Origin: Cystobasidiopsis lactophilus
Taxonomy: Eukaryota > Basidiomycota > Agaricostilbomycetes > Agaricostilbales > Chionosphaeraceae
Length of the DNA stretch: 64,000 bases
Direction of reading: 5' to 3'
NCBI GenBank assembly: GCA_001599975.1
Contig: BCIO01000001.1
Span: 1,674,001-1,738,000, forward strand
Below, one piece after another: positions 1 to 10,002 of this stretch. The position numbers were made by a program, and so were the translations under genes. How positions within the stretch are numbered: position 1 is the first letter of the stretch; every line of letters starts with the position of its first letter. The notes below the pieces were generated by a model. That model saw only the letters and a program-made list of their open reading frames with translations, was not told where the DNA came from and did not search any database.

Positions 1-646
1 GGGCCGCCAAGGGGGCCTCTTTTGTGCGCGCGCGTCCCGTTGAAATTACATGTCTGATCTCCGGTTTCTGTAAGAGATCTGTAAGAGATCTAAACGGTCA
101 AGTGCGACAATTGCGGAGCGTCGATTCGAATCGGGGCTCTGCCCAAGGGCTAGCATGCGGTGGAGAGCTTTAGCTGGGTGTGGCGCTCCCCTAGGCCCAG
201 GGGATTTGGAGGTGGTGCGGCGCCCTTGGCCAGCCTGCTCCTCGGGCCGAGACAAGAGGTGATCGTGGTTCGCGTGTTGAATAATTTTTGGAGGCGCTCA
301 GACGCGAGGGTGGCCGGATGGATCTGCCTGCCCTTTCCTTCTAACGTCCGTTCCCTGTGACGCAGTCCACCCATCGCTTTGTCCGTCTCCTTAACTGAAG
401 ATCGGCGCACAGTTAGTCGTGTGGCCTTCTCTACTCGGTTCTCCACCATCCGTTCAAGTCACCTTACACCTTTCGCCGACCCTCGTTCCTTTGAGATTTC
501 AATCCCCCTTTGCAACCTACGGCCTCCCCGTCTGGCCAGGTCTTGTGCTCTGTGACTGCTGTGCTCGTTGGCCACTCCGGTTGCCTGCGTTTTCAGAGTG
601 GGAGACGCCCGAACTGCATGAGAAGGACATCGAGGTGAGGAAAATT
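1..646. other. Left-edge region without a supported gene
   Basis: No reading frame here shows protein-like composition, domain motifs or good splice sites. The part nearest 647 is probably the promoter and 5' leader of the CENP-B-type gene. The only repeat seen is an 11-bp tandem duplication (GTAAGAGATCT twice) at 70-91. A short palindromic GATTCGAATC at about 124-133 resembles a tRNA T-loop but no tRNA fold surrounds it. Confidence 0.5.
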
Positions 647-3314
647 ATGCGCTCTATTCTGTCAGATCTGTTGGCGCTGACGCCGGCTCCAGTGCCGCGA
701 ATGTCGGCGGCAGAGCAGACCTTGAGTTTGGCAAACAGCGACTACCAGCAGGAATGGGCCTGGGGCGCCAGTCAGCATCCGGCTGGCCAGCACTTCGCCG
801 AGTTTGACCTGCCGCACCAAGTGCCGGCGCACGTCCATCCAGCCCACACCTTGGTGCGTACACTCCTTGCATGCATACCTGTTGGGCAGGCTGACCAGGT
901 GGCTCTAAATCTCTCTTCCCGTTCTTGTTCTGTTAATTGTTTGGTCCCGCTCCTTTCCTCACCTTTTTGCGATTGTTCTATTTCACCCGGTCTGCTCTCG
1001 CGCGCGCTTTGCACCCACCACAGGCCTTGCCAGAACATTTATCCAGGTGCGCACACTTCGCCAGCCCCCAATATCCGCAGCATCTGATGATAAGTCGGCA
1101 AACGTACAAACAGGCCGTCTGCCATTTCGTATCGCAGCTGCCCGAACCTGCCGCTCAGCGACAGCACTCTGCATGCTTCAACGATTCATCCCTCTGCAGC
1201 CGAAGCCAGCAGATGTACCACGCCCAGGCAGCAGTACGACGTCTTGGGTGGTGCTCCCGGGTCGGCAGTCGAGCGCCCAAATTCGGTGGATTATCTTTCG
1301 TCTCAGCCCCTCCCCACGCTAGCTCGCTCGTACAGCGAAGGCAACCTGTACACCCCTCAATATCTTTCCGTCGCGGGGCTTTCGCCAAAAGCAGCCAGCC
1401 GCCCAGTTTCTCGGCTCACCATGACCCCTTTGCGGACTCCTTTGGAGCGCCAGTCTTCTCCACTCTCGTCCGCTGCGATGTCGACGCAATCATCGGACGC
1501 GCCTCAGCTCAACCGCTCCGTGTCCTCCCAAAGCATGGCCAGCTACACAACTTCTTCGAGCGCCAGTTCTTCGTCGCATCTCGAGTCTTCATACACCAAC
1601 CTCGCGGACCTTCCGACTTCCCAAATTCACCGCTCTCCTTCCTCTCAGAGCCTAGCCAGCACATCTGAACTTGGTTCGCGTTCGCGTTTCTCGTTGGGCG
1701 GCGCTTCCACACCCGGGTCCGAGAACTCTGTGACTTCGCCGACCCGGTCTGAAGGCGTGTTCTCGTTGCTCCGGTCCACGAAGCACAGGCTCTCTGCAGC
1801 GGTCAGCGAGCAGCCGCACAAGTCGCGTAGGAGCAGCAAGTTGACCGAGTGCGTGTTGTGATGCTCCCTCGCTTGGGTGTCTCACATTATGCTGACCCAT
1901 CACTCGGCTTTTTCCGCATAGACTGGATCGCAAGCGCATATGCGAGTATGCTAGGGACCACCCTCAACTAAATCAGGATACCATTGGCGCAAAGTTGTGA
2001 GTTTGATCTACTCCTGTCCAGCGAATGGGGTGCTGGCCATCGGTTCCCCATGTGCGTCCCCAGGAAACGCTTGCTCATCCCTTCTCCTTCCGCAGCGGAG
2101 TGGAGCGCAGCACTGTCTCAAAGACTCTCAAAGAAAGGGAGAAGTGGCTGGCCCTCTCCGATAACGCACGCCCAACGCCTCCCAAGCCGCCGGTTCGCCG
2201 TAACAGCTCCAGCTTGCTGCCGCCGCCCCCTTCGCCCACCAAAATCGCCAGGCCCTGTCGCTTTCCACAGATTGAGTCAGAGGTCATCAGCTGGGCCCGC
2301 ACCTTGACGCAGACCGGCGAGACGTTCTCGGACCAGTCCATCCGCGACTACGCTCTGGCCGTCGCGAGCCGCCAAAACATTCCCTACTCCCAGTTCAAAG
2401 CTAGCCAAGGATGGCTGGACAAGTTCAAGGTTCGCGCGCACATCCAGATGGGGCGTATTGTAGAGGACGAGGAGATCAGCGCGTTGCTGTCACCGCAATC
2501 TGGCCTTTTCAGCGCCTCGTCCTCATCTTTGGACGATGATGGCAGCAGCAGTGTGTTCTCCACGTTGCCAGAAGAGGGCGACGTCGATATGGCAAGCGAG
2601 GCGTCTTACTTCGGGAGCTCAAGCGGCGGCCAATCGGACATGCAAGCGAGCGGCTCTTTCGGACAGGCTGCTGACACGCCACACACCGGATACAGCGTAT
2701 CGCCTGTGCAGATCTATCCCGGTTACTCGTCAGCCCCCATCTCGCCCACGGCTGTCGCATCCAGCACCCCGTCCGATCGGCTGATGCCGCGGCCCTTGGC
2801 CCTCAGCCCATCCTCGTCGTCGGACTCCTCCTTCAGCATGTCTCGCTTCCCAGACTCTCTCCAGCTCCCGACCACGCCTATAACGCCAGAATCGCCCACG
2901 TTCTTCGTCGGACAAGCCGGCGGCTTTGCGCCTGGTATGTACGGCCAGCCATCGTACGCCCCTTCGGCCAGCGGCTTTCAGCCTTCGGTTCTGCATAGAC
3001 CCGCCGCTCCTCGACCGGTGGATATCCAACCTCGTCGCGCCACCATCTCCATCCCGACGCGCCCGCACTTTGGCCAGCAAGTCTTTGCCGGGGATGAGCA
3101 GCGCATCGTGCAGCTCCCCGAGGCCCTTGCTGGCTTGGACGTCGTCAAGCGTTTCCTATACGAGCAGCCAGCCATTGCATCTCCCTTGGTGACGCAGGCA
3201 CTGTCCGACCTCCAAGTGCACTTGCAGCAAGCCTCGCTCGATCCCACCTTCCATCACTACCAAAAAGACGCCGACTTCGGTCCTTATCGTCCTGACAACC
3301 AAAGCTTTCAGTAA
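647..3314 (+). CDS. CENP-B-type helix-turn-helix DNA-binding protein
   Basis: This is a predicted nuclear DNA-binding protein of 752 aa in five exons (647-853, 1024-1046, 1114-1848, 1922-1996, 2096-3314); the splice model keeps frame throughout. After a Ser-rich N-terminal half comes a first helix-turn-helix (DRKRICEYARDHP... TIGAKFGVERSTVSKTLKER), assembled across two introns. A Tc5/CENP-B second HTH follows (FPQIESEVISWARTL..., ending GWLDKFKVR). This two-part arrangement is that of CENP-B, fission-yeast Abp1/Cbh1 and pogo/Tc5 transposases. The rest is Ser/Pro-rich with no DDE nuclease domain, so it looks like a host transcription or chromatin factor rather than a transposase. The second exon is a 23-nt micro-exon. 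A later in-frame Met (MSAAEQ, 704) is an alternative start. It is convergent with the SCOC-like gene, 299 bp away. Confidence 0.85.
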
Positions 3315-3613
3315 CCACGCTCGTTCCTGTGCTCCAGCATCATTTTCCGCTTCTCTGTTTGCATCATCTCCTTTCACCATCACGTTCAATCCACCCTTCC
3401 CAATCTCCCAAAACGGCGCCGTCGGGGCGCTTCCTTTCCTCTTCGCCTCATTATGCATTCGGCTCTTCTCTTCACCCCAATTCACTGTTCTTGTGCCTCC
3501 AACTGCATTCATTGCCCTGTACCTATTCAAATCGACCTTCGTATAGACTTTAGATTCAACCGTCTCTTTCGCTCTTCATATTCGAACAAATGAAATTCAA
3601 CAAGTGCTTCATT

Positions 3614-4094
3614 TCACCGCCCTGCTCCCGTCCCAGCCGCCAGGATCCTGAGCGAGCTCGTGAGGAAGCATCGAACGCAAGATCTGGCAAAGATACCCAC
3701 TTATTCCGCGTCAAGTTGTCCACATATGTTGCCATCGTTTCGTTATAGGCTAGGTAAGAGCTAAGATACGCCCTGAAGGCTATCAGCAAAGATGGAGACC
3801 TACATAGCTGCTTCTTGCATTCGGCTTCCGCCTTGTCCAGCCGCTGCAGCAAGCCTGAATTCAACGTTGAGTGCCTTATCCAGCGGATATTGAGGGCCTT
3901 CATTACCGCTGAGACCTTCCTGCAAGTCCCCGATGTCCCTGGAACGTCGATTGAGCGAGACCAGTTGGCAAGGCGCGTGCTGCTCACTTTATGAGGGCTT
4001 CCTTGGTTTCCCCATCCTCCGTGTCTTCTTGTGCAGCCGGAGGAGTTGGTGCAGGCTCTAGGGCTGAGCCAATGTCAAACTCTTCGTCTTCCAT
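3614..4094 (-). CDS. Short coiled-coil protein, SCOC/Slo1-like (DUF2205)
   Basis: A 90-aa protein in five very short exons (4094-3988, 3938-3907, 3854-3804, 3749-3701, 3647-3614); the spliced length divides by three and ends at TGA. An acidic N-terminus (MEDEEFDIGSALEPAP) precedes a coiled coil reading DIGDLQEGLSGLLQRLDKAE..., then ATYVDNLTRNK. That pattern, a leucine heptad followed by a Y-x-x-N-L ending, is the SCOC family, whose animal and yeast members (Slo1) are Golgi-associated effectors of Arl1/Arl3 GTPases. The function is inferred from this resemblance. Introns are about 49-54 nt. The gene is divergent from wss1 with only 119 bp between start codons. The exact edges of the third intron could shift a few residues. 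Confidence 0.68.
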
Positions 4095-4213
4095 GAGTCG
4101 CAACTCCCGGGTGACCCGGGTCGACGGTCGTCTTGGGCGAAGCTCTCTTGCTCGCAACCGTCCACAACCTGCTGCGTGCGCGCTTGTGGACAGCACGTTA
4201 GACTGTGCTCGTC
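4095..4213. promoter_or_regulatory. Shared divergent promoter of SCOC-like gene and wss1
   Basis: Only 119 bp separate the two divergent start codons, so both promoters and 5' leaders must lie here or overlap coding DNA. It contains a perfect 7-bp inverted repeat with a 1-nt centre, CCCGGGTGACCCGGG, at 4106-4120, a good candidate for a dimeric transcription-factor site. No TATA box is visible. Confidence 0.55.
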
Positions 4214-5828
4214 ATGCCGCTGCACAAGAAGATCAACGCCCGCGTCCAAGTGAGCCGCCTGGAGTTGATGAGCCGTATTATTGTCTAAGTTCCCTTTGGC
4301 CCTAGGACCCCAATCCCAATGTCACATTCATATCTGCCTTGAAGCGATACGATGTATGTGAAGTCTGCCTAGCTCAGGTAGATCGCTCATGACGTCCCCA
4401 GGACTCCGACAAAGCTTTGGAACTTCTTCGCGCGTTGGCAGCTCAATTCAAGCCCATTTTCAAGAAGAATCACGTTTACGTCAACAGCCTGGAGGAGCAC
4501 GAGTGGAATACCGAGTATTGATGACCCTGTCGCTCATCAGAAGACCCACTCATCCAGAAATGTGTGCAGATTCGGAGGACGGAATTTCAACGGTGGCGAA
4601 GTCATCGAGTAGGTGGCTCCGCCTCCTTGACAGCCATCGGATCTCTTATAGCGTTTCACACCAGAATCGTGCTCCGGGGTCGCGACGGTCGCTTCTTGCC
4701 TCTGCCTTGGCTCACCCATGTGATGTCCCACGAAGCCGGTTTGTAGTTTGCTGTCCATCCGCGACGTTCACTCAGATAGCCCCTGCAGCTCACTGCGCCC
4801 AAATGAACCACTCGCCAGAGTTTTACCGTACGCTTTCTCCTCCCAGTGTTCTGAGCGCACCCTGTTGACCCCTTTCCAGGCGTTTGCGCCCAGTACAACC
4901 AGGAATGCGCGGCCTTGCGGGCCAAGGGCTACTACGGCGATGGTTTTTGGAGCGGTGGCAAGACTTTGGAAGGAGTCAACGTGGTCGGCGGCTTGACGCA
5001 AGACGGCCTCCCTGCTTTGCTCTGCGGAGGCGCGCAAAAGAAGAAGCGCGGCAAGTTTCGCCGCGGAGCCCACGTATGGCCATCTTCCCTGCACGGTCTC
5101 AAGTGTTCTGACTGCCACTACAGACCCGCCAAAGAGCCTTCCAGAAGGTCAAGCCCGGCTCGGGTGGCGGCGTCGTGACTGGCCGCAGGGGCCCCAAAGC
5201 TGGCAACCGTCTGCGCCGCGACCTGCCTGGAGAAGGCCAGACCTTGGCCGGCGATCCGGGCTCCTCGACCTTTCGCAAACGTGCGACGAGCAAGAACGCT
5301 CGCGAGTTGCGCGCTGAGGCTGCCATGAAGAGGTTGGCCGGCCAAGGAGCTGTTCAAGGAGACGACGGTGGAAGAGACGACGACGATGACGATACTATCT
5401 GGTCGGAAGAGGAGAGTTTCACCCAGGAAGTGCCCATCGAGGATCTCAAAGTCAGTCTTCTCTTTGGCTTGGCCCTCCACTTCGCAACTGACATGGTCCC
5501 GCAGGACGATTTCAACAAGGACGATTCCGCGACTGAGTCTGACAGCGACATCGAGTTCCTCAGTTCCTCGAAGGCCTCGACCTCTGATGTGCCAATGTCG
5601 GGCGAAGAGAAGGCTGGCCTGGGCCACGAGTTGCTCGCTTTCTTGGCAAAGTACGACGCCAATCGCGCGTCCGGATCTTCCAAAGAGGCCACTCCGTCCA
5701 AGAGCGTGCCTGGGCCTTCCAAGTTGGCTACTACCTCCAAGAGCTCGTCAGTCAAACGCGGACGCCCTCAGGATCTGGATGGCCGCCATTCGCCTCAATT
5801 TGCCAACAAGAAGTCCCGCAACTTTTAG
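4214..5828 (+). CDS. wss1: Wss1/SPRTN-like DNA-protein crosslink metalloprotease (WLM domain)
   Basis: Wss1 degrades proteins covalently trapped on DNA, working with Cdc48 and SUMO. The WLM domain is spread over short exons: MPLHKKINARVQ, then DPNPNVTFISALKRYD, DSDKALELLRALAAQFKP, EFGGRNFNGGEVIE, and the zinc site HEAAHCAQMNH (HExxHxxxxxH) completed across an intron near 4735-4795. The characteristic GYYGDGFWSGG follows. The C-terminal half is basic then acidic and disordered. It carries LPGEGQTLAG, resembling a Cdc48-binding SHP box, and an acidic-flanked DIEFLSSS resembling a SUMO-interacting motif; both fit known Wss1 architecture, but here they are motif matches only. The start is the first ATG and gives the conserved WLM N-terminus. 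It is convergent with the GH17 gene 78 bp downstream. Confidence 0.92.
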
Positions 5829-5906
5829 GGCTGCGATTCATCGTTCCGTCGACATTGTCCGGGACGTCGGGGTCTGTCTTTACAGGCTGTGTATTTTTAG
5901 GCTGCT

Positions 5907-8228
5907 TCACGATGAGCACGTAGGCCACACGAGATTCTTTGAACTATCATCTGGGCTCAGGACGCCAAAGAAAGGCCGATCCGGCGTCATGTTTGTGAGC
6001 TGGAGTCGTGAGGTCAGAGTGTGCGAGTGAGCCAGCAAGTCAACTCACTAGAGGCTCGCTGAACGCTTCGTAATACCAAATGCCGGACCATTCACTGCCA
6101 GACTGTGCCCCGCAGACAATACCATCGAGGAATGTTTGGGCGGTGTCCACACTGCGGCCATCCGCCCCTGCAGAGGCCCAGCCCACTTCGCCAACATGCA
6201 CTTGCTTGGCGTCTGGGATAGACACGAGGACATCGCTTTGATACCTGAGGTAGATATTGATTCACAGTGCAGTTGACTGAGGTGGATAGACGCACCGGCC
6301 TTGCCACTGGCTCAGCGCAGTGCCAGGGTCGGGAAACTCCTCCAAGATTGGCATCGCTGAGGCCAAGTAGAAATCGGCTGCGGCTGCTACGTCGTTGTTT
6401 ATCCCATGATCCGCATCGGCAGACCCTCTGTGCGACCTGTCATCAGCGCGTGCGGCGTCCAGGATTTGCAAAGTCAACTCACACCAACAAATTGCTGTAG
6501 TTTCCTTTCATCCACTTCATCGATTGAAGCACGTAAGGAACCATCGAAATGTTGTTGAACACAGCGCTGAATCTGAGGTCAATTGGGACACTAGGGTGCC
6601 TGCCAGATGGAACGCACTTTTCGCCGACAACGACCGCCTTGACCATCCCAGGATTTTGCTGTTCATGGTAGGCCACCAACCCCTCTGGAAGCAAACAGTC
6701 AGCTAGGGAGTACGAAGCACTCGCGGTCGTCACTTGCGAGAGGCATAATATCTGGAACGCGCGTCAGCGGTGGCGTCGGTCGCTTCAGGCCCGCACACTC
6801 ACTGTGTGATGTTGAACGGGAATCCTATATCAAAAGACCACTGTGACAGCAACCACAAAGTTAATCTCCAGCCAACTGCTGATCAAACAGAGCTGAGAGG
6901 TCTCACCCAAATTTCCAAGTTCGTCAAGTTCAGAGCTTTGATTGCGGCGATCGTCATGCCCAAGTTAGAGTTGCCGGTCTGGTCACACTCAGAAGCGTAG
7001 ATGTGGACGCGGCTGGCCATCTTGGCGATCATGGCGATTTCTGCTTGAAGCTGTTCACTGGTAGGAGGGTTCCTGCAGCCGGACGTGCGCCGTGGCTGGT
7101 AGGCGATCCCGTAGAGGCGGTTGACTGTGTTTGGCGAGGCCAATGGAGCATTGCCGATTGGCGACGCTGAGTGAGCTGTTGATGATGCTGCAGCGGCTTT
7201 CGAGGAGAGAGAGGCAGAGGTCACGGTCGAAGTCTCGACAACATGCTGTGTTTTGCCTTGAGAGTTGGTCGTCGTGATGGTGCTGGAAGTGATGATTGTC
7301 ATGTTTTGTTCGTCATCCTCCGCTGAATGAGATGAATTGTTGCTGTGGTGGCGATCTGCCATCGGTCGTCAGCCATTTTCGAGCCCAGCGAGGAGCTTGA
7401 GCACCTACTGATCAATACAAGGGCGATAACAGCTGCGATAGCCGCAAGCAGGAACACACCCATAACAAACAGGAGTTTCCGGTGTTTGCCACTGAGAGGC
7501 TTGAATGTGGTGGCACGTCCACTGAAGTAGGAGGCGGAATCAAACTCCTTGAGGTCGTAGTCCACATATCCAGTCTTGGAAGATCCATGGGAGGAAAGCG
7601 AGACCCTAGGACCACCGCTGTTGAAGTTCCGCCTGGGCGGCAGGGCGCGAGAAGGGAAATCGGATGGGTAGGGCAGCTCCTCCGCTTCCGAGGTCCATTT
7701 GGGCGGCAGGGGAGGAGCAGAGGGTTTAGTTCGTCGAGCACTGCTGGCGGCAGAGGGAAAGTGCTGCGCGGGACTGGTGTGGGCTCGAGAGCGGACAGAA
7801 GAGTGGGAGGAGGAAGAGGAGGAAGAGACTGTTTCAGTTGGCGAGCTGGCGGCTTCTGAGGCTGGCGAGACCGGAGGAGAGGCCAAAGTCTCTGTGGTGT
7901 AGCGCTCCTCGAACTCGAACGGGAGGACTGTCTCTTGGATAACGGATTGGGTGAGGTCGGCTCGGTGGCGGTGGCCGGAGGAGAAGGAAGAGCTGCCACT
8001 GCCCGCAGCCACGAGCGCCGCTCGATTCTCAAAGCTCGATCCGATGCTGGTGCCGCCACTCGGCAGAGCCCTTAGCAAGGACGCCGCGCTGGACTCGCCA
8101 CCAGTCTTGCCGCTGCGAGCTCCGTGGGAACGCGGCTGTGACCTCGAGACGGAGGTCAAATTGGCTCCGAACTGAGTCTGTATGTCCGAGTCGGCCAGTT
8201 CGACGGAAGACTTGAGCCTGCTGGTCAT
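5907..8228 (-). CDS. Membrane-anchored GH17 beta-1,3-glucanase
   Basis: A type II membrane protein of the cell surface. About 270 residues of Ser/Pro-rich cytoplasmic tail lead to a basic stop (GKHRK) and one transmembrane helix (LLFVMGVFLLAAIAAVIALV), followed by a Ser/Thr-rich stalk. The GH17 domain begins RLYGIAYQPRR, continues with MASRVHIYASECDQ, and carries VGEVGWAS, whose Glu matches the GH17 nucleophile. The last exon ends TPDRPFFGVLSPDD...CSS, a usual C-terminus for the family. The catalytic half is split by several introns, whereas the tail is one exon. This arrangement matches fungal BtgC-type glucan endo-1,3-beta-glucosidases, which remodel wall glucan. It is one of two GH17-related genes within 5 kb. 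Confidence 0.87.
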
Positions 8229-8778
8229 CCTGCCGCCTCACATGCAAGCCAGCTCGCTGATTGAAGTTGGCTTCGGTGCAAGAGGGTCCCTCTGGTTGTG
8301 GATTGGGAGCGCGGGAAAGGAAACCATCCGACACAGTCAGAGTGCTTGTTGGGAACGCATTCGCGGGAACGACAGTGTCGAGGGACAGATGAAGCTCGAA
8401 ATCAGTTGAGGTGTCTCGACTCGGCTTCGATGGACAAAGGGAACGTCGGCAGCCCCGGCCAAGGACGCCCAGCTTGGGTAAGCTACCAACAGAACACATC
8501 TTGAGACGCAACCAGGCAGGTTTCAAGCCGAGCGATGGCGAGAAATAAGGTCAAGCATCGATATTAACGCAGGGCCTTCGAAGGAAGATGTAGTATTGTC
8601 ACAATAAGCAAAATGATGTGGCCTCTCGGTTTTGGGAAGGAAAACAAAGAACACGAGTGGTAGTGTGTGTGGGAAAAGACAAGGGTCGAAGTCCAAGAAA
8701 CAAAGCGGCCGACTCCCCAAGTCCCCTTTTTTGCGATGATGCCCGGCTCCTCCGCCCCTCCCGCTTGACATCCGCCCT
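8229..8778. other. Intergenic: GH17 promoter side and ATP20 3' side
   Basis: This 550-bp stretch lies between the start of the minus-strand GH17 gene and the stop of the minus-strand ATP synthase gene. No frame has coding character or splice structure. It should hold the GH17 promoter and 5' leader plus the ATP20 3' end. Confidence 0.5.
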
Positions 8779-9450
8779 CTAGTGGTCTCCGTGCACTTTC
8801 GGCCCGGTGAGCTTGTAGCCCACGATGTGGCGCCTGCCAATCATTTCGCCGATGGAGAAGATAGCGTAGGCCTCGACGGCGTAGATCTGCACGTTCACCC
8901 CAATTCAAGATATGCAAGCGCAGCCAGCATGGAAGGAAAGGCAGACGCACGGCAACCCTGGCCCATTGGCCGTTCTCTAGTATCGCCTTGTACCAAGCCG
9001 GATCCCTAGCCTTGGACCAGATGGTGGAGTACGCTTGCGAGAACTCTTCGCGGCTGGGCGGGGCGAGGCCTTCCTTGATGTAGATCTGCTTGGCCAGCTC
9101 CTTGGCCACTTGCAAGTTGTACACGACCGGCTCGCGGTAAGCTGTCAATCGGCGGCCGCCCAAAAATTTAAGAAATCTGCGTTTCCAAGCGACGCCCGGC
9201 CGGCCAAAGGGAAGGCAGACTCACAGCCGAGCATGTTGCTGGCTGTCTGGCCCGCCTTGCCGACCAGAGGGGAGATCTGGGAGGACGCCTGGGAAGCGAG
9301 GTCGGAAGCCCTGGAGCTGAGCGAGCTGGCAGCCTCCTTGGCCTTGTTCGAGTACTCGGACGCCGCCGACTTGGCCGATTCCGTCGTGGTCGCATAGGAC
9401 CGGGTGGCCTGCTGGCGCCACAGTGAGCGGCCGGCGGTTCTGAGGGACAT
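8779..9450 (-). CDS. ATP20: Mitochondrial ATP synthase subunit g
   Basis: Subunit g of the F1Fo ATP synthase membrane part, needed for dimerisation of the complex and cristae shape. The N-terminus MSLRTAGRSLWRQQATRSYA is basic, without acidic residues, a typical mitochondrial presequence, so the start at 9450 was preferred over upstream in-frame ATGs. An Ala/Ser-rich helix follows, then LTAYREPVVYNLQVAKELAK and SREEFSQAYSTIW, both hallmark stretches. The final exon reads VYAVEAYAIFSIGEMIGRRH and ends KVHGDH. The IGEMIGRR core is the GxxxG-type membrane helix used for dimer contacts. At least two introns are present. Confidence 0.92.
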
Positions 9451-10002
9451 GATGGACGCTGGCCCAAGAAACAACTTTCGCTCGAAGTCGGAGTAGGCCG
9501 GATGTCTTGTCTTCGGGCCGCACGACATCCAGCCTTGCCCTCCAAATTTTGCGCACTCTATGGCGGCATCGTCCATGTGCTGTGAGGCCGCAGCACGCCT
9601 TGGCCCCTTCTAACACGATCAGTCTAGGTCGCAGACGCGAACAGTGAGTGTCCCTAAGCCTATTCCCTCCTCCCCTCGGCCGCCCGCTTCGACCTTCTTG
9701 ACAAGATGCACTTTTTACAACGATTAGTCTTTATTATTCGCCTCTCCGGAGGCCAAATGATTAGCAAAATCAAACACACTGAAAATTCTGATCCATTTTA
9801 CGCCCTCTCCTCTCTCTTGACCGCGCACACAGTCGAGGGCAGCAAAGACTAAAATTTTGCTTTGCGTTCTCGCGTGCAGGGTCCGCTTCAAAGAATGGCT
9901 ATTGGACGTGGTCATCCTTTGGGAGCTATGAAATGTCAAAGAGTAATGCCTGCCCCATTGTCCGTCTTTGCGTGAAAGAGAGCGTTTTGCCGCCGACCTC
10001 GC
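9451..10002. other. Intergenic: ATP20 promoter and 3' end of secreted GH17-like gene
   Basis: No gene is supported in these 552 bp. On the minus strand an AATAAA (complement of 9730-9735), in a locally AT-rich patch, lies about 270 nt past the stop of the next gene and may be its polyadenylation signal. The ATP20 promoter should lie in the first 200 bp or so. Confidence 0.45.

Noticed and set aside
70-91. Tandem 11-bp repeat GTAAGAGATCT x2
   Set aside because: Too short and isolated to be a satellite or a mobile-element footprint; likely slippage.
60-215. tRNA-like signal on the minus strand around the palindromic GATTCGAATC, with a short complementary GGAGCG/CGCTCC pair
   Set aside because: The T-stem does not pair, the D-loop lacks the GG doublet and the acceptor stem has a mismatch, so no cloverleaf forms.
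647-3314. Intact DNA transposon encoding a Tc5/pogo transposase
   Set aside because: No DDE catalytic region, no terminal inverted repeats seen, and multiple host-like introns; treated as a host gene.
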